Assembly: GCA_012797215.1 (NCBI GenBank)
Contig: JAAZPN010000145.1
Span: 1-12,786 of the forward strand
DNA: 12,786 nucleotides
Origin: Chloroflexota bacterium
GTDB lineage: Bacteria; Chloroflexota; Anaerolineae; Anaerolineales; Anaerolineaceae
Reading direction: 5' to 3'
Shown here: positions 1 through 6,690 of the stretch, in pieces
How the letters are laid out: every line of letters starts with the position of its first letter
Numbering within the stretch: position 1 is the stretch's first letter
The notes under the pieces: model-generated
What the model was told of the DNA's origin: nothing
Databases searched by the model: none
The model's input: only the letters and a program-made list of their open reading frames with translations
Translations under genes and position numbers: made by a program

Positions 1-254
1 GCGGACCAGCGCCGACCGTTCTCATCATCACGCAGGTAAAGATAGCGACCGCCCATATCCAGCGGGGCGTTATTGTAACGATAACGGGTAATCCTGCGCA
101 GACGGGCATCTTTGTAAAAGCAGTAACCGCCGCCGGTGTTGCTGATCAGACTGTAAAAGTCCCGACTTCCGAGGTAATTAATCCAGGGCAGGGGTGTATC
201 CGGTCGGGTGATCACATATTCCCGGGCTTTGTCATCAAAATAACCGTACTGCAT
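1..254 (-). CDS. GH94 disaccharide phosphorylase (cellobiose phosphorylase-like), N-terminal 84 residues only
   Basis: Reading the minus strand from 254 gives an uninterrupted N-terminus that runs off the left edge. It begins [20 protein letters not shown] and goes on with [27 protein letters not shown] and [20 protein letters not shown]. This is the characteristic opening of GH94 (formerly GT36) cellobiose and related phosphorylases, which are cytoplasmic and split a disaccharide with phosphate into a sugar 1-phosphate and a free sugar. The catalytic Asp and phosphate-binding residues lie outside the window, so the substrate (cellobiose, chitobiose, laminaribiose) cannot be fixed. The start is supported by AAAGGAG at 266-260, five bases before ATG. 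The gene is divergent from the acyltransferase at 462. The family is near certain; the substrate is a guess. Confidence 0.85.
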   Translation of the reverse strand, partial: MQYGYFDDKAREYVITRPDTPLPWINYLGSRDFYSLISNTGGGYCFYKDARLRRITRYRYNNAPLDMGGRYLYLRDDENGRRWS

Positions 255-461
255 ATGCTCTCCTTTGCTCTCATGCCAATAATCGGCATTCCGTCCACAG
301 GTTCGTACTTTCTGGTCACTTAATCCAAGAAGATTATAAACGCCAACCAGCGATTTATTGCGGAATAAGGAGCAAAGCTCTGCCAGGCCGGGTATACTTT
401 TACATGGACTGGCAAATCCCGCGGCAGTCCTCTACAATCTTGGGTTGGAAATGACACAGCT

Positions 462-1562
462 ATGAGCACAGCAGCAATCTCAACTAACAATGTTCCCGCG
501 CCTGAACCACAGCGTCTGGTGTGGGTGGACTTACTGCGCATTGCAGCGTCTGTTCTGATTGTGGCGTTGAACCTGACCCAGGTTCAACTCAGGAGCCTGC
601 CAGTCAACGCCCCCGGTTGGCAGTCCATAAACCTGTATCTCGGGGCAGCGCGCGCCGCAACACCCCTTTTCACGATGGTGGCGGGAATTCTTTTCCTCGG
701 GCTCGGTAAGCAGCGCACTCTCGGGCAATTGCTAAAGGGACCCGTCCGGAAAATTGTTGTTATATCCATTGTCTGGGCGATGATTTACGCGGTATTTACT
801 ATACTGACCAATTCATCCAGCGCGGGCACCCTGTCAGGACGCTTTGCCGCCCTGGTGATTTCCAGCCATTACCACCTTTGGTTCCTGCCTGTGCTGATCA
901 GCCTGTACTTGCTATCACCTTTTCTTCAACTCATTGTGGACAAGGGCGGCAGCAGCACGCTCGGATACGCGTTTGTGCTGCTTATTCTGGGTCTGCTGGG
1001 GCACACCTTGGTATTGAGTGGGGATCTAATTCCGATGGCAGACTGGGTCAGCACAGTCGCGGAGAAGTTCCCGGTTGGCAGAGTTTTGCTTTTTGCTGGC
1101 TATTTTCTAATGAGTGTTCATTTGCGCCAGAATTTTACTGGCAACCGAAAACTACGCGCTCTCATTTATGTGCTGGGTTTGTTTGGCGTACTGGCAAACG
1201 CTGCCGTAACAAGCCTGGCATCCCATCGCCTTGGCGCTACTGACCTGCGCTTCTCAGACCCCCTTTCCATCATGACATTCTTTGTGGCCTTGGCTGTATT
1301 CGTCTTTTTCAGGTCAAAAGTGAGCACAATAACATTCTCCCCGCGCCTTAGCTGCCTGATTGCCAATGTGTCCCGACTTACGCTGGGAGTTTTTCTCATC
1401 CATCCACTCGTGATTTATTTCCTTGAAAAAGCATTGAATCTTAACCTGCTTTCATTTACTCCAAACGTTTCTGTCCCTCTCCTGACCGCGCTTGTTTTCG
1501 CCCTAAGCGCCGCGCTCATTTACGCCCTCAAAAAGGTACCCTTTCTCTGCTGGATGGCCTGA
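462..1562 (+). CDS. Acyltransferase-3 family integral membrane protein
   Basis: A 366-residue protein with about ten hydrophobic segments, matching the size and topology of the acyltransferase-3 (OafA/WecH-like) family. These proteins move acyl groups, often acetyl, onto cell-surface sugars across the membrane. Family landmarks are the opening RLVWVDLLRIAASVLIVAL (residues 18-36), the HYHLWFLPVLISLYLLSPF segment in the middle, and LTLGVFLIHPLVIYF near the C-terminus. The position where the family normally has a conserved, functionally important His at the end of helix 1 (VxxxH) is Asn37 here (codon AAC). Either the enzyme works differently or is impaired, or the alignment slips. The Shine-Dalgarno is weak (GGAA at 447-450), and an upstream ATG at 451 meets a stop after four codons, so 462 is the best start. 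The acceptor substrate is unknown. Confidence 0.85.
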   Translation: MSTAAISTNNVPAPEPQRLVWVDLLRIAASVLIVALNLTQVQLRSLPVNAPGWQSINLYLGAARAATPLFTMVAGILFLGLGKQRTLGQLLKGPVRKIVVISIVWAMIYAVFTILTNSSSAGTLSGRFAALVISSHYHLWFLPVLISLYLLSPFLQLIVDKGGSSTLGYAFVLLILGLLGHTLVLSGDLIPMADWVSTVAEKFPVGRVLLFAGYFLMSVHLRQNFTGNRKLRALIYVLGLFGVLANAAVTSLASHRLGATDLRFSDPLSIMTFFVALAVFVFFRSKVSTITFSPRLSCLIANVSRLTLGVFLIHPLVIYFLEKALNLNLLSFTPNVSVPLLTALVFALSAALIYALKKVPFLCWMA

Positions 1563-1600
1563 AAGCCGCCGGGGCGCGCTTCCTTCCTACCTCCGCTTCT

Positions 1601-1609
1601 TGTTATAAT
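1601..1609 (+). promoter_or_regulatory. Extended -10 promoter of the glutamine synthetase gene
   Basis: TGTTATAAT is a perfect extended -10 element (TGnTATAAT). It lies between the end of the acyltransferase gene and the glutamine synthetase start, predicting a leader of about 40 bases. No good -35 is seen, as expected for an extended -10 promoter. The AGGAG ribosome site (1647-1651) is only three bases from the ATG, a short spacing. Confidence 0.6.
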
Positions 1610-1654
1610 TGCATCAGCAATAACACTCACCTATGCCATTGCGAAGAGGAGCCT

Positions 1655-3073
1655 ATGTTTTCGACTTTTAAAGAAGCGCATGATTATGTCCGCGCGCAGC
1701 AGATCGAATTGGTTGACCTGCTTTACTGCGACTTATGGGGCCACCTGCATCATCTCACGCTGGCAGCCAGGGAATTCACGCAAGACGTGATGACGGAGGG
1801 TGTTGGTTTCGACGGCTCCAGCGTGGGTTTCAAACACGTAAATGCCGGCGATATGGTGCTCATCCCAGACCTTAGCACAGCGTTTGTGGACCCCTTCCAC
1901 AGCCAACCCACCCTTGCTTGCCTTTGCAGTGTGTACGAAGCGGATACAAAAGAGCTGTACCAGTTCGACCCACGCGAAATCGCTCGACGCGCAGAAAAGT
2001 GGATGATTTCTACTGGCATCGCGGACAAATCCTTGTGGGGTCCTGAATTTGAGTTTTATATCTTTGATCAAATCACTCTCAAAAACAGCCCCGCCCTCAC
2101 CCTTTGCCAAATCGATTCCGGGGAAGCAAACTGGGGCACTCTTGTGAACCCTAATGGTTACGCGCTGCCGGACAATCAGGCTTACCAGGCAGCCCCGCCC
2201 TGCGACAATTACTATCAAATCCGGGACGAGATTGTGGTCACGCTGGAAAAGCTCGGCATACCAGTTAAATATCATCATCATGAAGTAGGCGGACCCGGGC
2301 AATCTGAAATTGAAACACCCTTGCTTGGCATCACCGAAGCGGGCGACGCGGCGCTGCTAGTTAAGTATGTCGTCAAGATGACCGCGATGCGCGCCGGAAA
2401 GACTGCGACATTCCTTCCCAAACCCATTTATGGCCTGGCTGGCAGCAGCACGCATTATCACCAGCTGCTGACCAAGGGCGGCGAAAACCAGTTTTACGAT
2501 CCCAAGGGCCTGTCTTTGCTCAGCCGAACCGCGCTGCAATACATCGGTGGAATGCTAACGCACGCGCCGGCCGTGATGGCATTCACCAACCCGAGCCCCA
2601 ATTCGTACCGCCGCCTGGTGCCTGGTTTTGAAGCGCCTATCAAAGCAATTTTCTCAGTTGCCAACCGCAGCGCGGCCATTCGCATTCCCAAATACGCTAC
2701 CGCCCCGCAGGCTGTGCGCATGGAATTCCGCCCCCCAGACGCCACAGGCAATGCCTACCTGTCTATGGCAGCAATGCTGATGGCTGGCCTAGCTGGCGTC
2801 CGGGAAGAAATCGACCCAACGGTAGCCGGTTTTGGGCCAATCTATGACAATATCTTTGACTGGTCAGAAGAGCGCCGCGCTACGATTAAATCCCTGCCAA
2901 CCTCGGTTGACGCGGCGATGAGCGCCCTGGAAAATGACCCGGGATTTCTTAAGGAAGACGGGATCTTTGACGATACCCTGATTCAAACCTGGGTTAATAC
3001 CAAACGCAAAGAAGCGGAAAGGGTCAATCAACGCCCTACCCCATTCGAGATTGAGAATTATTACGACTGCTAA
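1655..3073 (+). CDS. glnA: Type I glutamine synthetase (glutamate-ammonia ligase), divergent paralogue-like
   Basis: A 472-residue GSI-family enzyme; the family makes glutamine from glutamate, ammonia and ATP in the cytoplasm as a dodecamer. Most active-site signatures are present: FDGSS (Asp53, ammonium site), GPEFEF (Glu131 and Glu133, metal), HHHEVGGPGQSEIE (Glu210, Glu218), His267 (metal), PGFEAP (Glu326 flap), NRSAAIRIP, and RMEFRPPD (Glu357, Arg359). Two things are odd. The near-invariant glutamate-binding loop NGSGMH reads AGSSTH (262-267), so the Asn is Ala. The adenylylation Tyr of GSI-beta enzymes (NLYDLPPEE context) is Phe401 (NIFDWSEER), so AMP modification there is impossible. 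The gene stands alone with its own promoter and a strong terminator. It may be true GlnA or a GS-like ligase with a changed substrate; the family call is certain, the exact reaction less so. Confidence 0.88.
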   Translation: MFSTFKEAHDYVRAQQIELVDLLYCDLWGHLHHLTLAAREFTQDVMTEGVGFDGSSVGFKHVNAGDMVLIPDLSTAFVDPFHSQPTLACLCSVYEADTKELYQFDPREIARRAEKWMISTGIADKSLWGPEFEFYIFDQITLKNSPALTLCQIDSGEANWGTLVNPNGYALPDNQAYQAAPPCDNYYQIRDEIVVTLEKLGIPVKYHHHEVGGPGQSEIETPLLGITEAGDAALLVKYVVKMTAMRAGKTATFLPKPIYGLAGSSTHYHQLLTKGGENQFYDPKGLSLLSRTALQYIGGMLTHAPAVMAFTNPSPNSYRRLVPGFEAPIKAIFSVANRSAAIRIPKYATAPQAVRMEFRPPDATGNAYLSMAAMLMAGLAGVREEIDPTVAGFGPIYDNIFDWSEERRATIKSLPTSVDAAMSALENDPGFLKEDGIFDDTLIQTWVNTKRKEAERVNQRPTPFEIENYYDC

Positions 3074-3157
3074 TCACCAGGTCTGGCCACCGTATTCACA
3101 GTTTTACGGTAGATGCTTTGATAATCCAGCAGGTCGCCAGACCAGATGTTCCAAATA

Positions 3158-3192
3158 AAAAAGACAGGTTGTGAGTAACAACCTGTCTTTTT
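3158..3192. terminator. Bidirectional rho-independent terminator (glutamine synthetase / rhodanese)
   Basis: A 15-bp perfect stem (3158-3172 pairing with 3178-3192, core AAGACAGGTTGT / ACAACCTGTCTT) closes a five-base loop GAGTA. The stem ends in A/T runs on both sides, so it gives a U-tract whichever way it is read. It lies about 85 bases after the glutamine synthetase stop and just beyond the TAG that ends the read-through rhodanese frame on the minus strand. It therefore suits both convergent genes. Confidence 0.9.
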
Positions 3193-3208
3193 GTTTGTCT
3201 ATTGCAAT

Positions 3209-3673
3209 CTACGGCTCCGTTGGATAGCCAGCATTGAGCCAGGCTTCAAAGCCCCCCTTGATTGGATTGGCTTTCGAGAAATTGGCTTGCAACATCAGGA
3301 ACGCCGCACGGGCGCTCGTGTTTTCATCTGGTCAGGTACAGTAAGTGATATACCACTGGTCTGGGTCCAGGCTTGCAAGCTGATTCTCCAGGATGTCCAG
3401 GGGTAGATTTATTGCACCGATAGCATGCTGCGCTTCGTATTGCTCTGCGGAACGCGTGTCCACAAGGACGGCTTCGCCATTGCGCACAGCCTGATAGGCC
3501 TCCTGAACGCTGAGGCGGGGAACGTCATCCTGAGATTTGATAATCGGATTGCCGCTCAGAGCGCGTGCGCCCTGATAGACCAGCACTCCCACGCCAATCA
3601 AAGCAAACGCAAGGATAAGCATGATTGGCAGCGGGATATTCTTTCGTTTTGTTCTTTTGGTCGGTTTCTGCAT
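3209..3673 (-). CDS. Membrane-anchored rhodanese, putative selenoprotein with in-frame TGA
   Basis: Single-domain rhodanese (sulfurtransferase fold) with an N-terminal anchor: a basic start, a hydrophobic helix at residues 14-36, then the domain, probably outside the membrane. Residues 67-91 (EAVLVDTRSAEQY, HAIGAINLPL) are the usual rhodanese core. The frame meets TGA (3334-3332) at codon 114, right after YITYCT, where Cys112 is the expected catalytic Cys. It then continues with PDENTSARAAFLMLQ and KGGFEAWLNAGYPTEP to TAG at 3211-3209, giving 154 residues, a full domain. Related rhodaneses carry a YCxCP-type loop, so the TGA sits at the second Cys. Cys-to-selenocysteine exchange explains this better than chance, and a SECIS-like hairpin follows. 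The start has AGAGGTG seven bases upstream. If TGA is read as stop, the product is a 113-aa domain lacking its C-terminal third; a nonsense mutation or sequencing error is the alternative. Confidence 0.75.
3299..3317 (-). promoter_or_regulatory. Candidate bacterial SECIS hairpin after the rhodanese TGA
   Basis: On the minus strand, 14 bases after the TGA, GAGCGCC (3317-3311) pairs with GGCGUUC (3305-3299) in a 7-bp stem with one G-U pair. It closes a five-base loop CGUGC with G at the second loop position. The loop begins 21 bases after the UGA. Known bacterial SECIS elements have a short apical stem, a G in the first two loop bases and about 16-37 bases from UGA to loop, so all three rules hold. 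An alternative hairpin, CACG/CGUG with loop AGCGCC, also has G second. GC-rich coding DNA forms such hairpins easily, so this is supporting evidence only. Confidence 0.45.
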
Positions 3674-4082
3674 CCATTCACCTCTCTATACCGATTTTTC
3701 CACATTCATTGGTAAATTGAAAATTTTCGTATACGCTTCCTCTTAAGCACAGCAAGGTTCTGTTTTTCAGCTCGGATGAGGGCATTTGTGCAAAAAAGGG
3801 CAGATTCTTTCGCCAAATGGGAAAAATTCGTATATAATGAGTCTAACTGAAACAATGTCTGTGGATTTGGATGGACTTGTGCGAAAGCCGCACAATCCGA
3901 ATTTCTAAATCAACCAATTATTCATTCATATTTGCTGTAAATATCTTTGATTTCCAGAATGCCTGAACTGCGTTCCAGTTTTCAGCTTTCTGCACCTGAC
4001 AAACACCTATAAAGTTGCTCATGCTTTCTTTTGAGTAACGGTCCTTCATGTAACATTATCGTATTGTGAATGGCGGTGTAAG
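3674..4082. other. 409-base divergent intergenic region with structured RNA potential
   Basis: This stretch separates the rhodanese (minus) from the SorC-type regulator (plus). No convincing reading frame was seen. It holds a perfect TATAAT (3833-3838) with only a poor -35. A strong hairpin follows: GGA-(C)-TTGTGCG (3873-3883), loop AAAGC, CGCACAATCC (3889-3898), with outer GATTT/AAATC pairing. A second hairpin lies at 3963-3985, with AACTG/CAGTT inside CTG/CAG. A separate promoter candidate lies near 4031. If the 3833 box is used, the hairpins fall in a leader of about 240 bases. They match no riboswitch class that I recognise. Confidence 0.4.
4031..4059 (+). promoter_or_regulatory. Candidate promoter of the SorC-type regulator
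   Basis: TTGAGT (4031-4036) and CATTAT (4054-4059) are 17 bases apart, each matching four of six consensus positions. Transcription would start about 15-20 bases before the ATG at 4083. This is a weak call, and the perfect TATAAT at 3833 is a rival. Confidence 0.25.
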
Positions 4083-5090
4083 ATGTCAAATAGCAACCAG
4101 GCAATCGAACAGAAGAAAATTGCGTATTTGGAACTGTTGGCAGAAGTGGCATCGATGTATTATGAGCAGCAACTCACGCAAGCAGAAATTGCCGATCAAC
4201 TCTTCATTTCCCGGTCGCGAATTTCCCGATTAATAGCGGCCGCGCACAAAGAAGGCATCATCTCAATTAAGGTCCACCATTTTGGCGAGCGCGCATACGA
4301 GCTAGAAGATCTCTTAAAGCGCGCTTACAATCTCAAAGAGGTCATTGTTGTAAACAACCTTGAAAAAACAAATATCGAGACCCTAAACCAGATGGCAGCA
4401 TTTGGTGCTCGCTATATTGATTCACAAATTGATGAGGTAAAGATAATTGGCGTCTCCTGGGGAAGATCCCTTGCCGCAACCATCGAGGCTTTAAAAGGTT
4501 CCAGCGCCAGCGGTCGCGAAATTGTCCAGATTATTGGGGGAACATTAAATCAATCCTCCGGTGTCGATCTCGCCAGCCTGACACAGAAGCTAATCGCAAA
4601 GTACAATGCCACCGGAATTTACATGAACGCCCCCCTATTTGTGAATGACGCAAAGGTCGCGGATGAATTGCGCCAACAGTTGTGCATCCGTCACGCGCTC
4701 GAAAAAGCGCGTTCAGCAGACCTGATTATCACTGGTATTGGCGCGGTTCGGGAAGAGGCTATCCCCTATCTATGGGCTGGCTATGAAAAGCTAGATGAGT
4801 ATCGGGACTTAAAGGAATGTGGCGCTGAAGGTTTTATTTGCGCGCAGTTTTATGACATCCAAGGACGCGAAGTGTACACTGAATTCAATGACAAAGTTAT
4901 TGGGATTCGACTAAAGGAGCTGCGTGATGTAAAACAAGTGATGGCCATAGCCGCTGGTTCTGATAAGGCAGCCGCAGTACTGGGGGGGTTACGTGGTGGT
5001 TACTTCAATGTTTTAATTACGGATCAAAGCTGTATTGATGGTATCTTGGCGATTGCCCCGCATTTCCTGATTAAAAAGAGGAAACGCTGA
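4083..5090 (+). CDS. SorC-family sugar-responsive transcriptional regulator
   Basis: A 335-residue protein with the two-part SorC/CggR layout. An N-terminal helix-turn-helix (about residues 16-55) reads LLAEVASMYYEQQLTQAEIA followed by SRSRISRLIAAAHKEGII, the typical SorC signature. A long C-terminal sugar-phosphate-binding domain has GVSWGRSLAATI (about 123-134), IIGGTLNQ and a terminal NVLITDQSCIDGIL, matching the family's VLVTDE-type end motif. SorC proteins are usually tetramers whose DNA binding is changed by a phosphorylated sugar from the pathway they control. The only sugar gene beside it, the GDP-mannose pyrophosphorylase, is convergent, so the target is not obvious and may be autoregulation or distant genes. 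Ribosome site GGCGGTG lies just upstream. Codon use is more A+T-rich than in the flanking glutamine synthetase. Confidence 0.9.
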   Translation: MSNSNQAIEQKKIAYLELLAEVASMYYEQQLTQAEIADQLFISRSRISRLIAAAHKEGIISIKVHHFGERAYELEDLLKRAYNLKEVIVVNNLEKTNIETLNQMAAFGARYIDSQIDEVKIIGVSWGRSLAATIEALKGSSASGREIVQIIGGTLNQSSGVDLASLTQKLIAKYNATGIYMNAPLFVNDAKVADELRQQLCIRHALEKARSADLIITGIGAVREEAIPYLWAGYEKLDEYRDLKECGAEGFICAQFYDIQGREVYTEFNDKVIGIRLKELRDVKQVMAIAAGSDKAAAVLGGLRGGYFNVLITDQSCIDGILAIAPHFLIKKRKR

Positions 5091-5179
5091 TACCTTTATT
5101 AATGTTTTCTTGATTACCTTTTAGCTCTAATAATCGGTGACTGCTTGCCGCAATCTCTTTTTTTTGTGAGCCAAAAATT

Positions 5180-6250
5180 TCAAACCAAATCAAGCCTGCC
5201 ACTAGTCTTCAATTCTTCAGCGATTTTGCGGACATCCTGAACGCGGTCCTTTCTGCATATCAAAAGCGCGTCTGGAGTATCCACCACAACCAAATCGTCC
5301 AGACCTACGCCAGCAATCAATTTCTGACCGCCAAAAACCAAGGTCCCATGGCAATCTAACAAGAGGGTGTCGCCTTTCACAGTATTTCCATGTGGATCCT
5401 CAGGCAGGAGCGCTTTCAGGCTGCTCCAGTTCCCAACATCGGTCCACTGCATCGTTACTGGCAAAACCACCACCCCACGCGCGCCTTCCATGATGCCATA
5501 ATCGATGGTCTGTTTGCGAATATGCGGCCAAATTTCAGCAAGCGTTTGCGCGTACGCAGGCGTATTCACGGCGTTGCCAATGCGCGTAATTTGTTCAAAC
5601 AGCTCCGGCATCTGTCGTGAAAACTCTTGCAGGATGACTGCAACCTTCCAGATGAACATTCCGCTGTTCCAGCAATAATTTCCAGCCTGGACCATTTCCC
5701 GCGCGCGGTCACTATCGGGCTTTTCAACAAAGCGGATTGCTTCCAACACCTTGAAGTCATTGATTTCCTGGAGCAGTTCACCTTGTTGTATGTAACCATA
5801 TTCGGTGGACGGAAATTCCGGCGAAATCCCTAATGTGACCAAGTAGTCACTTTTTGACGCAGTCAGCGCGGCAGACACTGAATCCCGGAAAGCAGCTTCA
5901 TCACCAATAAAGTGATCCGCTGTGAGCACCGCCATGACGGCTTCCGGGTCCCTCGCGGCCAAATGAACAGCTGTGAGGGCGATTGCCGCGGCGGTTCCTC
6001 GTCCTTCAGGTTCCACGATGAAGTTTTCTGAAGGGATCTGTGGCACCTGTTCCGCCAGAACAGCGCTGTGCCCTGCCCCCGCCACGACAATGACTTGCTT
6101 GGGCGTGAATAGAGGCGCAAGTCTTTCAACAGCAATTTGAAACATGCTCTTTTCACTGTAAAGTCGCAAGGCTGGTTTTGGCAGCCGCTCACGCGAAATT
6201 GGCCAAAGTCTTGTGCCGGCGCCTCCAGCCATAATAACCGCGTAATTCAT
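5180..6250 (-). CDS. manC: Mannose-1-phosphate guanylyltransferase (GDP-mannose pyrophosphorylase)
   Basis: Makes GDP-mannose from mannose 1-phosphate and GTP in the cytoplasm, feeding glycan, exopolysaccharide or mannosylated-solute synthesis. The sugar-nucleotidyltransferase signature MAGGAGTRLWPISRERLPKP is at residues 7-26 with catalytic Lys25, followed by PEGRGTAAAIAL, LTADHFI (109-115, metal Asp), FVEKP (174-178), WNSGMF (194-199), TIDYGIMEGA and WTDVGNW. At 356 residues it is the short form without the phosphomannose isomerase cupin domain. The signature reads PKP where PKQ is more common, a mild variation. The start is firm: GGAGG five to six bases before ATG and a perfect TATAAT further upstream. 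It converges with the SorC-type gene, with 89 bases between them and no clear terminator hairpin. Confidence 0.93.
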   Translation of the reverse strand: MNYAVIMAGGAGTRLWPISRERLPKPALRLYSEKSMFQIAVERLAPLFTPKQVIVVAGAGHSAVLAEQVPQIPSENFIVEPEGRGTAAAIALTAVHLAARDPEAVMAVLTADHFIGDEAAFRDSVSAALTASKSDYLVTLGISPEFPSTEYGYIQQGELLQEINDFKVLEAIRFVEKPDSDRAREMVQAGNYCWNSGMFIWKVAVILQEFSRQMPELFEQITRIGNAVNTPAYAQTLAEIWPHIRKQTIDYGIMEGARGVVVLPVTMQWTDVGNWSSLKALLPEDPHGNTVKGDTLLLDCHGTLVFGGQKLIAGVGLDDLVVVDTPDALLICRKDRVQDVRKIAEELKTSGRLDLV

Positions 6251-6279
6251 ACAGCCTCCAGATTAAACATTATTCTGGA

Positions 6280-6285
6280 ATTATA
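6280..6285 (-). promoter_or_regulatory. -10 box of the manC promoter
   Basis: On the minus strand TATAAT is a perfect -10 about 30 bases before the manC ATG, giving a leader of roughly 20-25 bases containing the GGAGG ribosome site. No good -35 was found at 16-18 bases upstream, so the call rests on the -10 and its position. Confidence 0.45.
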
Positions 6286-6422
6286 GCCCATTCAACAAGA
6301 AAGCCCTCCCCCACCCATTCTTATAGGTTCAATTTTGTTGAATACCTATGCGCATTATTGTTTGCGACAAGTCGTAGCTCGTGACCAAGAGAAGCTTCAG
6401 CAATAGGAGAACCGATTTTTTC

Positions 6423-6500
6423 ATGTTTACTATTCCTTTAGTCGCTCTAATCACAATTCTATACGCATTTATTTTCGAGGGTCTGAAAAAATATCGATAA
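6423..6500 (+). CDS. Candidate 25-residue single-pass membrane peptide
   Basis: ATG at 6423 opens a 25-codon frame ending in TAA. The product starts MFTIPLVALITILYAFIF and ends in EGLKKYR: one hydrophobic helix followed by a basic tail. That layout is common in real bacterial membrane microproteins and puts the C-terminus inside. AGGAG at 6405-6409 is 13 bases upstream, longer than ideal. No promoter was found. It somewhat resembles KdpF-type peptides in size, but no kdp genes are present, so no function is proposed. It may be a chance frame. Confidence 0.28.
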   Translation: MFTIPLVALITILYAFIFEGLKKYR

Positions 6501-6690
6501 ATCAGTGAATTGCACACGCAAATCCTGAAAAGCCTGAAGAATTTTGTCAGCCGGTGGTTTCACACATAAGATGCCCCCAGAGTAAAATTTCCTATTCCAG
6601 CAAAGTCAACTAATCAATAGATAGAATTTCTGCAAACTACCGCCTGATAATAAACTGGCGCGATAGAAAAGAAATATGAGTTTCGTGTTC

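Larger units (their letters stand above)
6251..6690. other. 440-base intergenic region between manC and the 724-aa gene
   Basis: It holds the manC promoter, an imperfect hairpin (6323-6349: ATAGG-T-TCAA pairing with TTGA-AT-ACCTAT around a short loop) and one small plus-strand reading frame (6423-6500). The rest (6501-6690) shows no gene, terminator or repeat I can support. The base composition is more A+T-rich than the flanking genes. It is the left boundary of the replication/partition module; no direct repeats or integrase remnant were seen here. Confidence 0.5.

Noticed and set aside
1733..2302. 189-codon minus-strand frame
   Set aside because: It is wholly opposite the well-supported glutamine synthetase and its product has no domain-like features.
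3080..3143. Inverted repeat GGTCTGGC / GCCAGACC
   Set aside because: An 8-bp repeat around a 48-base gap, with a far better terminator just after it. No function could be supported.
3332..3673. A complete 113-aa rhodanese ending at the TGA
   Set aside because: It would lack the C-terminal third of the domain, while the same frame continues with well-matching rhodanese sequence to a TAG. The longer reading is preferred.
3425..3715. 96-codon plus-strand frame
   Set aside because: It is opposite the rhodanese gene and shows no family resemblance.
5158..5165. Terminator of the SorC-type gene
   Set aside because: There is a run of eight T, but no stable stem directly upstream of it.
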